64,000 nt of DNA from Phenylobacterium koreense (GCF_040545335.1 NZ_JBEPLU010000001.1:1984001-2048000); one strand, 5' to 3'; shown: positions 1 to 10,062, counted from the stretch's first letter. Made by a program: numbers and translations. The notes: generated from the sequence alone by a model not told the origin.

Positions 1-2
1 AC

Positions 3-950
3 GAGTTCGGCGAAGTGGGGATCGACAACGACCTCATCGTCGGCGCCGACGAAGAAGTCTTCGAGATGAACAACGGCTGCGTCTGCTGCACGGTGCGCGG
101 CGACCTGATCCGCGTCCTGTCGGGTCTGATGAAGCGCAAGGGCAAGTTCGACGCCATCGTCGTGGAGACCACGGGCCTGGCCGATCCCGGCCCGGTCGCC
201 CAGACCTTCTTCGTCGACGACGACGTGAAGGCCAAGACCCAGCTCGACAGCGTCACCGCGGTGGTCGACGCCAAGCACCTGCCGCTGCGCCTCGCCGATT
301 CCAGGGAGGCGGTCGAGCAGATCGCCTTCGCCGATCAGATCGTCCTCAACAAGACCGACCTGGTGACCGAGGACGAACTGCGCAGCGTCGAGGCGGCGAT
401 CCGCCGTCTGAACCCGCTTGCGCCGATCCATCGCACCCAGCGGTCCCAGGTGCCGCTCTCGGCCATTCTGGGCCGCGGCAGCTTCGACCTGGCGCGCATC
501 ACCGAGGTGCAGCCGGAATTCCTCAATCCCGCCCATGGCGAGCCGGGCCACGTCCACGACGAGAACTGCGACCATGATCACGACCATCATCATCACCACG
601 GCGATCATGACCACGGTCACCACGACCATGATCATGAGGACCATGCGGCGGCAGCGGGCATACGCGGCGTCTCGCTCACGCTCGACAAGCCGATCCACGG
701 CCAAAGGGTGACCAACTGGCTGAACCAGGTCCTCCAGGACCAGGGGCCGGACATCCTGCGCGCCAAGGGCATCCTCGACGTCGCGGGCGAAGATCGCCGC
801 CTGGTGTTCCAGGCCGTGCATATGATCCTCGAGGGCGATTTCCAGGGGCAGTGGAAGGAAGGCGACAAGCGCTACAGCCGCCTGGTCTTCATCGGCCGCA
901 ACCTCGACGAAGCCAAGCTCCGCGCCGGCTTTGAGGCCTGCGCCGCTTAG
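3..950 (+). CDS. COG0523/CobW-family GTPase, putative metal chaperone (5' end outside window)
   Basis: This is a G3E-family P-loop GTPase of the COG0523 group, whose members insert or deliver metals (zinc chaperones, CobW-like). The reading frame is open from the first bases, so the true start and the Walker A loop lie upstream of the window. Visible motifs are the metal-binding CVCC in GCVCCTVRGDL, the ETTGLADP stretch, the guanine-specificity motif NKTD, and a CobW C-terminal domain. Between the two domains is a very His/Asp-rich tract (roughly positions 556-645) of the kind that binds Zn, Ni or Co. The family is clear. The metal and client are unknown, because no zinc-uptake or cobalamin genes sit beside it here. 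Confidence 0.9.
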   Translation, partial: EFGEVGIDNDLIVGADEEVFEMNNGCVCCTVRGDLIRVLSGLMKRKGKFDAIVVETTGLADPGPVAQTFFVDDDVKAKTQLDSVTAVVDAKHLPLRLADSREAVEQIAFADQIVLNKTDLVTEDELRSVEAAIRRLNPLAPIHRTQRSQVPLSAILGRGSFDLARITEVQPEFLNPAHGEPGHVHDENCDHDHDHHHHHGDHDHGHHDHDHEDHAAAAGIRGVSLTLDKPIHGQRVTNWLNQVLQDQGPDILRAKGILDVAGEDRRLVFQAVHMILEGDFQGQWKEGDKRYSRLVFIGRNLDEAKLRAGFEACAA

Positions 951-969
951 ACGCTTCCATTCTAGTTCG

Positions 970-1072
970 CCATGGCTGGGCCGGTAGGTCCCGGCCATCC
1001 AGGACGCCGACGATCGCCGGAGACGCTTGTGCGCATGGATCTCCGGCCCGCCGACGCGGCCGGGGATGACGA
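970..1072 (+). repeat. Palindromic intergenic repeat, copy A
   Basis: About 100 bp of GC-rich dyad sequence follows the COG0523 gene. It opens with CATGGCTGGGCC and GGTCCCGGCCATCCA and closes with GCATGGATCTCCGG and GGGGATGACG, giving two hairpin arms. A second copy lies in inverted orientation near 24510-24614, with the same order of blocks. It resembles the widespread alphaproteobacterial palindromic intergenic elements of roughly this size. It carries no ORF worth calling. Confidence 0.55.
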
Positions 1073-1116
1073 TCGGAACGGTGGGCGATCTGTTCGCGAG
1101 CCACGGGACAAGCAAA

Positions 1117-1148
1117 AAGGCCCGCCCGGGTTTCCCTGGGCGGGCCTT
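1117..1148 (-). terminator. Intrinsic terminator of exbD
   Basis: A near-perfect inverted repeat (arms of about 14 bases, AAGGCCCGCCC paired with GGGCGGGCCTT, 3-base loop) is followed on the minus strand by a run of five T. It lies 24 bases past the exbD stop codon. Confidence 0.8.
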
Positions 1149-1171
1149 CCTGTGCCTGGCCGAAGGGCTGC

Positions 1172-1603
1172 TTAGAGCTCTTCGTTGATGAGGGCGACCT
1201 GATAGAAGCCGTTGCCCTGCAGGGTGTTCATCACCGCCATGAAGTCGCCGTAGCGCACGGTCCGGTCAGCGCGGATGTAGACGCGCTCTTCGGTCGGCTC
1301 CGGCTTGTTCAGGATGCGGGTCAGATCGGCGGTCAGCGTGTCCAGGCTCGTCGGGCTGTCGCCGATGAACAGCTTGCCGCCTTGCTGGACGTTGATCAGC
1401 GTCGGCTCTTCGATCTTCGCGCCCGGGGGCGGCGGGATCGCCGGCGGCAGGTCGAGCTTGATCGACACCGTCGCTGCAGGGATCGACACCATGAAGATGA
1501 TAAGGAGCACCAGCATCACGTCCACGAAGGGCGTGACGTTGATGTCGCTGTTCTGGCCGAGGTCGAACTTTCCGCCGCCTCCGCCGCCCAGCTTCGCACC
1601 CAT
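1172..1603 (-). CDS. exbD: ExbD/TolR-type biopolymer transport protein
   Basis: A 143-residue inner-membrane protein of the ExbD/TolR family, which couples the proton gradient to TonB- or Tol-dependent outer-membrane work. After a Gly-rich N-terminus comes the family hallmark NVTPFVDVMLVLLIIF (residues 22-37), a single membrane helix preceded by the functionally critical Asp, then a periplasmic domain. The ATG at 1603 follows a good SD sequence (GGAAGGAA). It stands alone: ExbB and TonB are not in the window, so an accessory or paralogous ExbD is likely. A terminator follows directly. The 192-base gap to the divergent WD40 gene must hold both promoters, but I recognise no specific operator there. 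Confidence 0.92.
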   Translation of the reverse strand: MGAKLGGGGGGKFDLGQNSDINVTPFVDVMLVLLIIFMVSIPAATVSIKLDLPPAIPPPPGAKIEEPTLINVQQGGKLFIGDSPTSLDTLTADLTRILNKPEPTEERVYIRADRTVRYGDFMAVMNTLQGNGFYQVALINEEL

Positions 1604-1795
1604 ATGAATTTCCTTCCCTTGGGCCCGAACTTGGGCCGCCGCACAGTCGCCGACACCCTTCGCTAAACAGAATGCGATTGTAAAGCCCGAACCTGCGAAG
1701 TTTCCCGCCGAAAGCGCAGCTCCGGCGCGGCGCCTCTTTGGCGGGCGGCGCGGGGTGGCGATTCCGCCTCTCGCCAAGACCCGCGTTAGGCCGCT

Positions 1796-2776
1796 ATGAC
1801 GCCAGCCATGACCTTCCAATACGACGCCTACGTCACCGCCGCCTTGTTCCAGAAGGCTGGAGCGGCCGTCTTCGCCCTCGGCGACGGCACGGTTCGATTC
1901 GAAAATGGCGAGGTGATCGAGGCCCACGACGGCGCGATCCTGAGCGCCTGCCTGCATCCCAGTGGCGAGGGACTGGTCACCGGCGGAGATGACGGCCGCG
2001 TCGTCTGGTCGCGCGTCTCGGGCGCGCAGGAGATCGCCAGGCTTCCCGGCCGCTGGATCGACGCGGTGGCCGCCTCGCCGGAGTCCAAGCTGATCGCCTT
2101 CGCGGCGGGCAAGGAACTGCACGTGCGCGACTCGGCCGACCCGGCCTTTCAGCGCGTCTTCCTGCACGAGAAGTCGGTGGCCGAGATCGCCTTCGACCCC
2201 AAGGGGCGCCGCGTGGCCGCGGCCACCTATGGCGGGGCCTGGCTCTGGTACGCCAAGATCGCCGAGCAGAAGCCCTATGTCCTCAAGTGGGCGGGCAGCC
2301 ATGTGGGCCTGGCCTTTAGCCCGGACGGGAAGTTCCTGATGTCGTCGATGCAGGAGAACACCCTGCATGGCTGGCGGGTGGCCGACGACAAGAACCTGCA
2401 GATGGGCGGCTATCCGGTGAAGGTGAAGAGCATGACCTTCGTCGCCAAGGGCCAGCTCCTGGTCACCTCCGGCGCCAACGGCCTGGTGGCCTGGCCCTTC
2501 GTCGGGGCGACCGGCCCGATGGGCAAGCAGGCGGCGGAAGTGGGCTTCGACGAAAGCGCCATGGTGGTGCGCGTGGCCGGCATGCCGAACGGCCAATGGG
2601 TCTGCGCCGGCCTGGACGACGGCCGGGTCTGGGCCTGCGACCTCGCGGGCCAGAAGATCGTTCCGCTGAAGGCCGAGAAGGGCGCGGCCATCTCGGCGCT
2701 CGCCATGACCGCCGACGGCAAGCGCGTAGCCTGGGGCGACGAGGACGGCGCGGCGGGCGTGGCCGAGGTGGCCTGA
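1796..2776 (+). CDS. WD40-repeat protein
   Basis: A 326-residue protein made of about seven WD40-like blades, seen as recurrent patterns such as HDGAILSACLHPSGEGLVTGGDDGRV and VAFDPKGRRVAAATYGG, often ending in a W-x(5) strand. No signal peptide or membrane segment is seen, so it is probably a cytoplasmic scaffold. No catalytic domain is attached. ATG codons at 1796 and 1808 are both usable, and neither has a strong SD sequence. It is divergent from exbD and convergent with the nitroreductase. Partners are unknown. Confidence 0.8.
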   Translation: MTPAMTFQYDAYVTAALFQKAGAAVFALGDGTVRFENGEVIEAHDGAILSACLHPSGEGLVTGGDDGRVVWSRVSGAQEIARLPGRWIDAVAASPESKLIAFAAGKELHVRDSADPAFQRVFLHEKSVAEIAFDPKGRRVAAATYGGAWLWYAKIAEQKPYVLKWAGSHVGLAFSPDGKFLMSSMQENTLHGWRVADDKNLQMGGYPVKVKSMTFVAKGQLLVTSGANGLVAWPFVGATGPMGKQAAEVGFDESAMVVRVAGMPNGQWVCAGLDDGRVWACDLAGQKIVPLKAEKGAAISALAMTADGKRVAWGDEDGAAGVAEVA

Positions 2777-2777
2777 G

Positions 2778-2809
2778 CCTTTTCCTCTCTCGTGAACGAG
2801 GAGGAAAGG
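2778..2809. terminator. Hairpin between convergent genes
   Basis: An inverted repeat (CCTTTTCCTCTCTCGT against ACGAGGAGGAAAGG, 2-base loop) fills the gap between the WD40 stop and the nitroreductase stop. There is no long T run, so a bidirectional terminator role is only likely. Confidence 0.45.
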
Positions 2810-2810
2810 A

Positions 2811-3473
2811 TCAGTCGAATCCCCTCAGCTCGCCCCAAACCTCGAACGGATCGCGTGACGAGCGCAGGGTGTTGATCGGCGCTGCGTCGTCGCGCCAACC
2901 CAGCGCCATGCCGGAGAACACCATGTGGTCCTCTGGCAGGTTCAGGTGCTCGGCAAGGGTCTTCGGGTAGCGGGCCCAGTATTCCTGGGCGCAGGTGTCC
3001 AGCCCCCGCTCGGTCGCCAGCAGCATCAGCGTCTGCATGTACATCCCGAGGTCCGACCATTGCGGCGGACCCAGCTTGCGGTCCAGGCAGAAGAAGATCC
3101 CCACCGGCGCCCCGAAGAACTCGCCGTTCCTGGCCAGTTGCCGCAGGCGGGCGGGCTTGTCCTCGCGCGGGATGCCGATGGTGGCGTAGAGGTCTTCGCC
3201 GTTCTGGAAGCGCCGGGTGCGGAACGGCTCCCAGAGATTCGGCGGATAGACGTCGTATTCGGGCGACTCGCCCATCGGATTGGCCGCGACCTTGGCCTTC
3301 AACTCGGCCAGGGCCGGGCCGGCCAGGGCGTAGACCCGCCAGGGCTGCAGGTTGCCGCCGGACGGCGCGCGGGCGGCGGCTTCGAGGATTTCGCGGACCA
3401 AGGCGGCCGGCGGCGTGTCGGGCTTGAAGGCGCGGATGGAGACGCGGGCGGCGACGGCTTGCGAAACGTTCAA
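2811..3473 (-). CDS. Nitroreductase family protein
   Basis: An FMN-dependent nitroreductase-like oxidoreductase of about 220 residues. Diagnostic segments are RVSIRAFKPD, EAAARAPSGGNLQPWRVY (FMN and phosphate contacts), SDLGMYMQTLMLLATERGLDTCAQ and a C-terminal MALGWRD. The frame stays open upstream to 3659, but those residues are low-complexity and lie opposite mtgA. The likely start is the TTG at 3473 (or CTG 3476), preceded by AAGGA at suitable distance. It is divergent from mtgA with an 82-base gap. The substrate is unknown; the family reduces nitroaromatics, quinones or enones. Confidence 0.87.
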   Translation of the reverse strand: MNVSQAVAARVSIRAFKPDTPPAALVREILEAAARAPSGGNLQPWRVYALAGPALAELKAKVAANPMGESPEYDVYPPNLWEPFRTRRFQNGEDLYATIGIPREDKPARLRQLARNGEFFGAPVGIFFCLDRKLGPPQWSDLGMYMQTLMLLATERGLDTCAQEYWARYPKTLAEHLNLPEDHMVFSGMALGWRDDAAPINTLRSSRDPFEVWGELRGFD

Positions 3474-3555
3474 CAGATTGCGTCCTTGCGCGGCTTGACC
3501 GTGAGACCTCTCGGTCGCATCGCTACCATCTGGCCGTCGGGTAAGGGCAAGGGTC

Positions 3556-4263
<708 letters not shown>

Positions 4264-4327
4264 CCAAACATGGATATGCCCCCAAATCGGTCATGAAGAG
4301 GAAATAACGTCCCAAGGAGGCGGCCCC

Positions 4328-5443
4328 ATGAAAGTCGGCGTTCCCAGCGAGATCAAGCCGAACGAGCACAGGGTGGGCCTCACGCCGACCGCTGTCCGCG
4401 AGTACGTGACCCACGGACATGAAGTGCTGGTGCAGGCGGGCGCGGGGGCGGGGGCCGGCTATTCGGACGAGGCCTATGTCCGCGCCGGGGCCCAGATCGC
4501 GCCGGACGCCGCGGCCGTCTTCGCCGGCGGCCAGCTCATCGTGAAGGTCAAGGAGCCGCAGCCCGTCGAATGGGCCCGGCTGACCGACCAGCACATTCTC
4601 TTCACCTATTTGCACCTGGCGCCCGATCCGGCCCAGGCCGAGGGCCTGATCGCCTCCGGCTGCGCGGCCATCGCCTACGAGACCGTCACCGACTCGAATG
4701 GCGGCCTGCCGCTGCTGGCCCCGATGTCGGAGGTCGCGGGCCGGATCGCGGTGTTCTCGGCGGGCGAGACCCTGCTCAAGCACAATGGCGGCATGGGCCT
4801 CCTGATCTCCGGCGTGCCGGGCGTGCCGCCCGCGCGGGTCTGCGTGCTGGGCGGCGGCGTGGTGGGCATGAACGCTGCGCGCATGGCCGCCGGCCTGGGC
4901 GCCGAGGTCGTGGTGCTGGAGCGCTCCATTCCCCGTATGCGCCAGCTCGACGACATGTTCCTTGGCCGCATCCTGACCCGGTACTCGACCCTCGACGCGG
5001 TCGAGGAAGAGGTGCTGAAGGCCGATGTGGTGATCGGCGCGGTGCTGACGCCAGGGGCCTCGGCGCCCAAGCTGGTCCGCCGCGAGCACCTGAAGCGCAT
5101 GAAGCCCGGCTCGGTGCTGGTGGACGTCTCCATCGACCAGGGCGGCTGCTTCGAGACCTCACATCCCACGACCCACGCCGACCCGACCTATGTGGTCGAC
5201 GGGGTGGTGCACTACTGCGTGGCCAACATGCCGGGCGCCGCGCCGCGGACCTCGTCGGAGGCCCTGGTCCACGCCACCCTGCCGTTTGGCCTGGCCTTGG
5301 CGGACAAGGGGCTGGAGGCCCTGCGCGCCAATCCGCACCTGGCCAAGGGACTGAACGTGCTGAAAGGCCAGATCACCCATCCGGCCGTGGCCGACGCGCT
5401 TGGCAAGGCGTTCGTGGACCCGTTCGAGGTCTGGGCCCGCTAA
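4328..5443 (+). CDS. ald: Alanine dehydrogenase
   Basis: NAD-dependent L-alanine dehydrogenase interconverting alanine and pyruvate plus ammonia. It is 371 residues, the usual length. The substrate residues Arg15, Lys75 and His96 occur in the expected contexts (EHRVGLTP, VKVKEP, FTYLHLAPD), followed by the Rossmann motif VLGGGVVGMNAARMA. An excellent SD sequence (AAGGAGG) precedes the ATG. It is a single gene, 12 bases from the convergent aldo/keto-reductase-like gene. Confidence 0.96.
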   Translation: MKVGVPSEIKPNEHRVGLTPTAVREYVTHGHEVLVQAGAGAGAGYSDEAYVRAGAQIAPDAAAVFAGGQLIVKVKEPQPVEWARLTDQHILFTYLHLAPDPAQAEGLIASGCAAIAYETVTDSNGGLPLLAPMSEVAGRIAVFSAGETLLKHNGGMGLLISGVPGVPPARVCVLGGGVVGMNAARMAAGLGAEVVVLERSIPRMRQLDDMFLGRILTRYSTLDAVEEEVLKADVVIGAVLTPGASAPKLVRREHLKRMKPGSVLVDVSIDQGGCFETSHPTTHADPTYVVDGVVHYCVANMPGAAPRTSSEALVHATLPFGLALADKGLEALRANPHLAKGLNVLKGQITHPAVADALGKAFVDPFEVWAR

Positions 5444-5455
5444 AGGGAAAAGGGC

Positions 5456-6331
5456 TTAGGCCGCGGCCCAGGCGCGGGGGTCCAGGGCGACCGGATCGTC
5501 CAGGGCCATCTCGTCCCAATCCAGGTCGGGAACCGGCGTCGAGGCTGCGGCGATCACCGCCGACAGCTCGGCCGGCGAAGTGACGCCGACCAGCACCTTG
5601 GCCGCTTCCAAGCGCGAGAGGGCGAAGCCCAGGGCCGCCTGCAGCGGGTCCGAACGGCCTTCGGCGATCAGGCGACGGGCGCGCGAGATCCGGCTGGCCG
5701 CGGCCTTCAGGTGGCGCGGGGCGCGGTCGGGCGGCAGGAAGAGAAGGCCGTTCAGGAAGATCGAGCGCAGGTGGACCTCGACCCCGATCCCGGTCAGGGC
5801 CGCAAGCGTGCCGTCGATCAGCAGCCGCTGGTCGAGCAGCGAGGCCGGCGCCTGGACGACGTCCGGACGGAAGCGACGGGCGACGCCCAGCGGATCGTCG
5901 GAAGCGAAGACCGAGACGCCGATCTTGCGGGTGAAGCCCCTGTCCTTCAGCGACTTGAGCCGGTCCCACAGGGCCATGCCGTGCGGACCGAAGAGGTCGG
6001 CGGCGCAGGGCACCAGGATCGCGTCGGCGCGGTCGACGCCCAGGCGGCGCAGGGCGGCGTGCACCTCGGCCTCCACATGGTCGGCGCCGCGGTCGGGGCG
6101 CACGGTGGAGATCGAGATGCGGAACGGGTTGGGGCGCGGCATCACCTCGCCCAGGGCGAGCTCGGCGGCGGCGGAATGACCGTCGACGTCCAGCACCTCC
6201 AGCTCGGCGCGGGAGGCGATCTCCAGGATCTCGCGAGCTTCGGACTTCGGCGAACGGCCGCGCACAAGGGCGTTCTGATCGAGGCCGAATTGGCCGGAGC
6301 CGAGACCGAGCTTGGAGAGCGGTGAAATCAT
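5456..6331 (-). CDS. Aldo/keto reductase-like protein lacking the catalytic tetrad
   Basis: About 291 residues with a clear AKR (beta/alpha)8 pattern: KLGLGSGQFGLD at the N-terminus, ALRRLGVDRADAILV, LKDRGFTRKIGVSVF, and VGVTSPAEL near the C-terminus. It belongs to the branch that also contains oxidoreductases of polysaccharide gene clusters. Against that branch, the Asp-Thr-Ala-x-x-Tyr motif reads LDVDGHSAAAE (Tyr replaced, Asp kept), the Lys strand reads FRISISTV (Lys replaced), and the His strand reads ILVPCAADLF (His replaced). It is probably non-reducing, a pseudoenzyme or binding protein. An in-frame ATG at 6370 is an alternative start; neither start has a good SD sequence. Confidence 0.82.
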   Translation of the reverse strand: MISPLSKLGLGSGQFGLDQNALVRGRSPKSEAREILEIASRAELEVLDVDGHSAAAELALGEVMPRPNPFRISISTVRPDRGADHVEAEVHAALRRLGVDRADAILVPCAADLFGPHGMALWDRLKSLKDRGFTRKIGVSVFASDDPLGVARRFRPDVVQAPASLLDQRLLIDGTLAALTGIGVEVHLRSIFLNGLLFLPPDRAPRHLKAAASRISRARRLIAEGRSDPLQAALGFALSRLEAAKVLVGVTSPAELSAVIAAASTPVPDLDWDEMALDDPVALDPRAWAAA

Positions 6332-6430
6332 GTAGCCGGGACGCTGGATACGGACACGAGGAAACGCCATCTTCCGGCCAATGCCTAAAGAAGCGGTGTC
6401 TAGGACCTTTCCAGGGAGTTAAATTCCAGC

Positions 6431-7414
6431 ATGCGAGAACCGCTTCCCGAATGGCCGCTGTTCGGCATGTCCGACGACGCCAGACCCGCGCTACGCCAAG
6501 CCCTGCAAGGGAAAAAGCCCGTCGCCCTGGCCACCCTGACTTCCGTCGAGGGGGGCGGACCGCGGCCGCCGGGGACGCAGATGGTGTTCGCCGAGGAAAT
6601 CGTCTCCGGTTATTTTTCCGGCGGCTGCGTCGAGAGCGACGTGGCCGATCACGCCTTCGCCTGCCTCGAGGACGGCGAGCCGCGACGTCTGGTCTATGGC
6701 GCCGGCAGCCCCTGGCCCGACATCCAGCTCCTGTGCGGCGCGCGGATCGAGATCTTCGTCGAGCGGATTGATCCCGACGACGCCGCGCTGGCCGAGCTCC
6801 TGACGGCCGAGACCGAGCGCCGGCCGGTCACCTGGGTCAGCGACGGCCATCGCCGCGTCTGCGGGTCGGAGCCGGAGGTTTGGGAAGGGGCCATCGTCCA
6901 GGCCTTCGAGCCGCGGCCGCGGCTGGTCGTGTTCGGCGCCGATCCGACCGCCATGGCGATCGCCTCGCTGGGGGCCCAGGCGGGGTTGGAAACCACCCTG
7001 GTCCGGCCCAAGGGCCCGGCGACCCCGCCGCCCCTGCCGGGCGTCGCCTATCGCCGCGACGAGCCGGCGGCGGCCCTGGCCGCGATCGGCGTCGACGCCT
7101 GGACCTCCATCGCCATCGCCACCCACAATCTCGACATGGACCGCGAGGCCCTGGCCGCGGCCCTGCCTTCGCCGGCCGGCTATGTCGGGCTGCTGGGCGC
7201 GCGCAAGCGCCTGCCCGAGCGCCTTGCGCCCTTGCGGGCCGCGGGTTTTTCGGAGGCGCGGCTGCAGCAACTGCACGCGCCGATCGGCCTCGACATCGGC
7301 GGCAAGGCCCCTTGGGAGGTCGCTCTTTCGGTAATCGGCGAAATCGTCGCCCTGCGCTACGCCCGCCTGACCGAAGAGCCGCGCAAGGCGACGCCCGCGC
7401 GCCAGACGGCTTAG
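6431..7414 (+). CDS. xdhC: XdhC/CoxI family molybdenum-cofactor maturation protein
   Basis: XdhC-type proteins bind and protect molybdenum cofactor, help its sulfuration and load it into xanthine dehydrogenase-like enzymes. The 327-residue protein shows the N-terminal XdhC domain (ATLTSVEGGGPRPPGTQM, GYFSGGCVESDV, LLCGARIEIFVE) and the C-terminal Rossmann-like domain (RLVVFGADPTAMAIA, IATHNLDMD, YVGLLGARKR, HAPIGLDIGGKAPWEVALSVIGEI). Its stop overlaps the moeA stop in convergent orientation. The likely client is the iorAB-like hydroxylase at 12-14.7 kb. Confidence 0.93.
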   Translation: MREPLPEWPLFGMSDDARPALRQALQGKKPVALATLTSVEGGGPRPPGTQMVFAEEIVSGYFSGGCVESDVADHAFACLEDGEPRRLVYGAGSPWPDIQLLCGARIEIFVERIDPDDAALAELLTAETERRPVTWVSDGHRRVCGSEPEVWEGAIVQAFEPRPRLVVFGADPTAMAIASLGAQAGLETTLVRPKGPATPPPLPGVAYRRDEPAAALAAIGVDAWTSIAIATHNLDMDREALAAALPSPAGYVGLLGARKRLPERLAPLRAAGFSEARLQQLHAPIGLDIGGKAPWEVALSVIGEIVALRYARLTEEPRKATPARQTA

Positions 7415-8601
7415 CCCCGCGGCAGCGGCAGCACCTCCACCAGGCCGCCGGCCTCCAGCGCCGGGGCGTCGGCGGGGCGGCGGAGGAGGGCGTCGGCGGC
7501 GGCGAAGACGCTGACCAGCGAGGAGTCCTGGTCGCGATAGGGCTCGGCGATGATCGCGCCGTCGGCAAAGGTCAGCTTGGCGCGCATCCAGTGTTCGCGA
7601 GGGCCGTTGGCGGCCATCGGCAGGGCGGTTTTTGCGTGGATTATCGGCAGGTTTCCTGCCGATCCCTGCAGCTTGCTGACGATGGGACGCAGGAAGAGTT
7701 CGGCGCAGACGAAGGCCGAGGCCGGGTTGCCCGGCAGGCCCAGCAGCTTTCGCCCGTCGGCGAGCACCCCGAAGAAGGTCGGCTTGCCCGGCCGCACGCT
7801 GACGCTGGCGACTTTCAGCGACAGGCCGAGCGCCTGCGCCGCCGCGCGGACCAGGTCGTGGTCGCCCACCGAGGCGCCGCCCACCGTGACGATCAGCTCG
7901 GCGTCGGCGCCGCGCAGGGCCTCGATCACCGCGTCGAGGTCGTCGCGCACGGGCTTGAGCTTCGAGGCGAGGCCGCCCCAGGCGGCGACCATGGCGGCGA
8001 GGGCCGGCGCGCCGGAATCGTAGATCTGGTAGGGGCCCGGCGCGGCCGGCGGCTCGACAATCTCCTCGCCCGTCGAGATCAGCGCGACCCGGGGCCGGGC
8101 ATGGACCTTCACCTCGCCGCGCCCGGCCGAGGCCGCCAGGGACAACCGCCACGGATCGATGCGAGTTCCGGCCGAGAGCAGGGCCTGGCCGGCCTTGAAG
8201 TCGCCGCCGGCGGGACGGACGTTGTGGCCCGGCGCGGCGGCCGGGACCGCCACCAGGTCGCCTTCGCGCTGGGCGTTCTCCTGGATGACGATGGTGTCGG
8301 CGCCCTTGGGCAGGGCCGCGCCGGTGAAGATGCGGACGGCCTGGCCGGCGTCGACCTCGCCCTCATAGCCGTGGCCCGCGGCGCTCTCGCCGACGATCCG
8401 CAGGGCGGCGGGGGCGTCGGCGCTGCGCAGGGCCCAGCCGTCCATGGCCGAGGCGTCGAAGGGCGGCTGGTCGCGCACGGCGGTGACGTCCTCGGCCAGC
8501 ACCCGACCAACGGCCTGGCGCAGGGGAACGGTCTCGACGCCGAGGGCCGCGACCTCGGCCAGCATCCGGGCGCGGGCCTCGTCCACCGGCAGCAGCTTCA
8601 T
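7411..8601 (-). CDS. moeA: Molybdopterin molybdenumtransferase MoeA
   Basis: MoeA inserts molybdate into adenylylated molybdopterin. The 396-residue protein has domain motifs in order: [42 protein letters not shown] with the following MPT-binding region (GGASVGDHD), GKPTFFGVL, and a C-terminal barrel. It is the last gene of the moa operon; its start overlaps the moaC stop by four bases, implying translational coupling. Confidence 0.96.
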   Translation of the reverse strand: MKLLPVDEARARMLAEVAALGVETVPLRQAVGRVLAEDVTAVRDQPPFDASAMDGWALRSADAPAALRIVGESAAGHGYEGEVDAGQAVRIFTGAALPKGADTIVIQENAQREGDLVAVPAAAPGHNVRPAGGDFKAGQALLSAGTRIDPWRLSLAASAGRGEVKVHARPRVALISTGEEIVEPPAAPGPYQIYDSGAPALAAMVAAWGGLASKLKPVRDDLDAVIEALRGADAELIVTVGGASVGDHDLVRAAAQALGLSLKVASVSVRPGKPTFFGVLADGRKLLGLPGNPASAFVCAELFLRPIVSKLQGSAGNLPIIHAKTALPMAANGPREHWMRAKLTFADGAIIAEPYRDQDSSLVSVFAAADALLRRPADAPALEAGGLVEVLPLPRG

Positions 8602-9068
8602 TGGCGAACCCAGTCCCCGGACTTGCCGCCGCTCTTGGCGAGCAGGCGAACGTTCTCGATGGTCATGCCTTTGCCGGCGGCCTTCAGCATGTCGTAGACC
8701 GTCAGGCAGGCGACGGAGACCGCGGTCAGGGCCTCCATCTCGACGCCGGTCTGGCCGGCGGTCCTCACCCGGGCGGTGACCGCCAGGCCGCCCTCCGCCG
8801 GGGCGACCCGCACCTCGACCTTGCTAAGCGCCAGGGTGTGGCAGAGCGGGATGAGCTCGGCGGTCCGCTTGGCCGCCATGATGCCGGCGATCTCGGCGGT
8901 CGAGCGGACGTCGCCCTTCTTGGCGTCGCCGGAGAGGGCGAGCGCCAGGGTCGCGGCGTCCATGCGCACGAAGCCCTCGGCGAGAGCCTCCCGCGCGGTG
9001 ACCGCCTTCTCGGACACGTCCACCATGTGGGCGCGGCCGGTCTCGTCGATGTGGGTGAGCTTGCTCAC
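8598..9068 (-). CDS. moaC: Cyclic pyranopterin monophosphate synthase MoaC
   Basis: MoaC converts the MoaA product into cyclic pyranopterin monophosphate. It is 156 residues, the family length, with the diagnostic stretches [49 protein letters not shown] and [20 protein letters not shown]. It overlaps moaB upstream and moeA downstream by four bases each. Confidence 0.97.
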   Translation of the reverse strand: MSKLTHIDETGRAHMVDVSEKAVTAREALAEGFVRMDAATLALALSGDAKKGDVRSTAEIAGIMAAKRTAELIPLCHTLALSKVEVRVAPAEGGLAVTARVRTAGQTGVEMEALTAVSVACLTVYDMLKAAGKGMTIENVRLLAKSGGKSGDWVRQ

Positions 9069-9613
9069 TTTTCGAGCAGGCGCGGCATGAGTTCGACCAT
9101 GTTGCAGGGCCCATGGCGGCTGTCGAGCTGGGGCGAGATCACCTTGTCCCAGCCGTCGCGCACCGCCCCGTTCGAGCCCGGCAGACAGAAGACGAAGACC
9201 CCATCGACGATGCCGGCCGTCGCGCGGCTCTGCAGGGTCGAGAGGCCCACGGACTGGTAGCTCACCAGGTGGAAGATCACCGAAAAGCCGTCGAGCTTCT
9301 TGTCGAACAGCGGCTCGACCGCCTCGGGCGTCACGTCGCGGCCGGTGATGCCGGTGCCGCCGGTGGTGATGATCGCCTCGACCGAGCCGGAGGCGGCCCA
9401 GGCTTTGATCTGCTGGCGGATCTGGGCGACGTCGTCGCGCACAATGGCGCGGTCGGCCAGTTCGTGCCCGGCGCCGACGATGCGTTCGGCCAGGACGTGG
9501 CCGGAGGTGTCGCTTTCCTCGTCGCGGGTGTCGGAGATGGTCAGCACCGCGATGCGGACCGGCTTGATCGCCTGGCTCTCGTCGATCCGGCCGCCGGGGG
9601 TGAAGGCGTTCAT
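9065..9613 (-). CDS. moaB: Molybdopterin adenylyltransferase-type protein MoaB
   Basis: A MoaB/Mog-family protein (about 182 residues), which binds molybdopterin and in organisms lacking Mog adenylylates it for MoeA. Motifs: [51 protein letters not shown]. The chosen ATG at 9613 makes a four-base overlap with the moaE stop; an in-frame codon at 9631 is less likely. No separate mogA is in the window, so this copy may do the adenylylation. Confidence 0.94.
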   Translation of the reverse strand: MNAFTPGGRIDESQAIKPVRIAVLTISDTRDEESDTSGHVLAERIVGAGHELADRAIVRDDVAQIRQQIKAWAASGSVEAIITTGGTGITGRDVTPEAVEPLFDKKLDGFSVIFHLVSYQSVGLSTLQSRATAGIVDGVFVFCLPGSNGAVRDGWDKVISPQLDSRHGPCNMVELMPRLLEK

Positions 9614-10062
9614 GGTTTTTCGGTCTCCCATCGGGCGATGTCGGCGTGGTCCTCGGCGCGCGGCTCGATCCAGCGCGCCCCGTTCGGACCGGTCTCCTTC
9701 TTCCAGAAGGGGGCGCGGCTCTTCAAGTAATCCATCAGGAAGTCGCAGGCCTCGAAGGCGGCGCGCCGGTGGGTGGACGCGGTGGCCACGAAGACGATGG
9801 GCTCCCCCGGAGCGATCGCGCCCACCCGATGGACGATCTGGAAGTCGTCGAGGGAGAAGCGGGCCGTCGCCTGGTCGGCGATCTTGCCGATCTCCTGCTC
9901 GGTGAAACCGGGATAGGCCTCCAGCTCGAGCGTGGTGGTGGCGCCGGCCTCCGCGCGCGCCAGGCCCGTGAAGGTGGCCACCGCACCGGTCTCGCTGCGC
10001 GAGCGGCAGAAGGCGGTCAGCAGGGCGCCGGGGTCGAAGGGCTGGTCGGTAAGAGTGATCAT
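9610..10062 (-). CDS. moaE: Molybdopterin synthase catalytic subunit MoaE
   Basis: The large subunit of molybdopterin synthase, which adds two dithiolene sulfurs to the precursor using MoaD thiocarboxylate. It is 150 residues. Recognisable segments are [64 protein letters not shown] in pieces, and FWKKE with the conserved Lys. It overlaps moaD and moaB. Confidence 0.96.
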   Translation of the reverse strand: MITLTDQPFDPGALLTAFCRSRSETGAVATFTGLARAEAGATTTLELEAYPGFTEQEIGKIADQATARFSLDDFQIVHRVGAIAPGEPIVFVATASTHRRAAFEACDFLMDYLKSRAPFWKKETGPNGARWIEPRAEDHADIARWETEKP

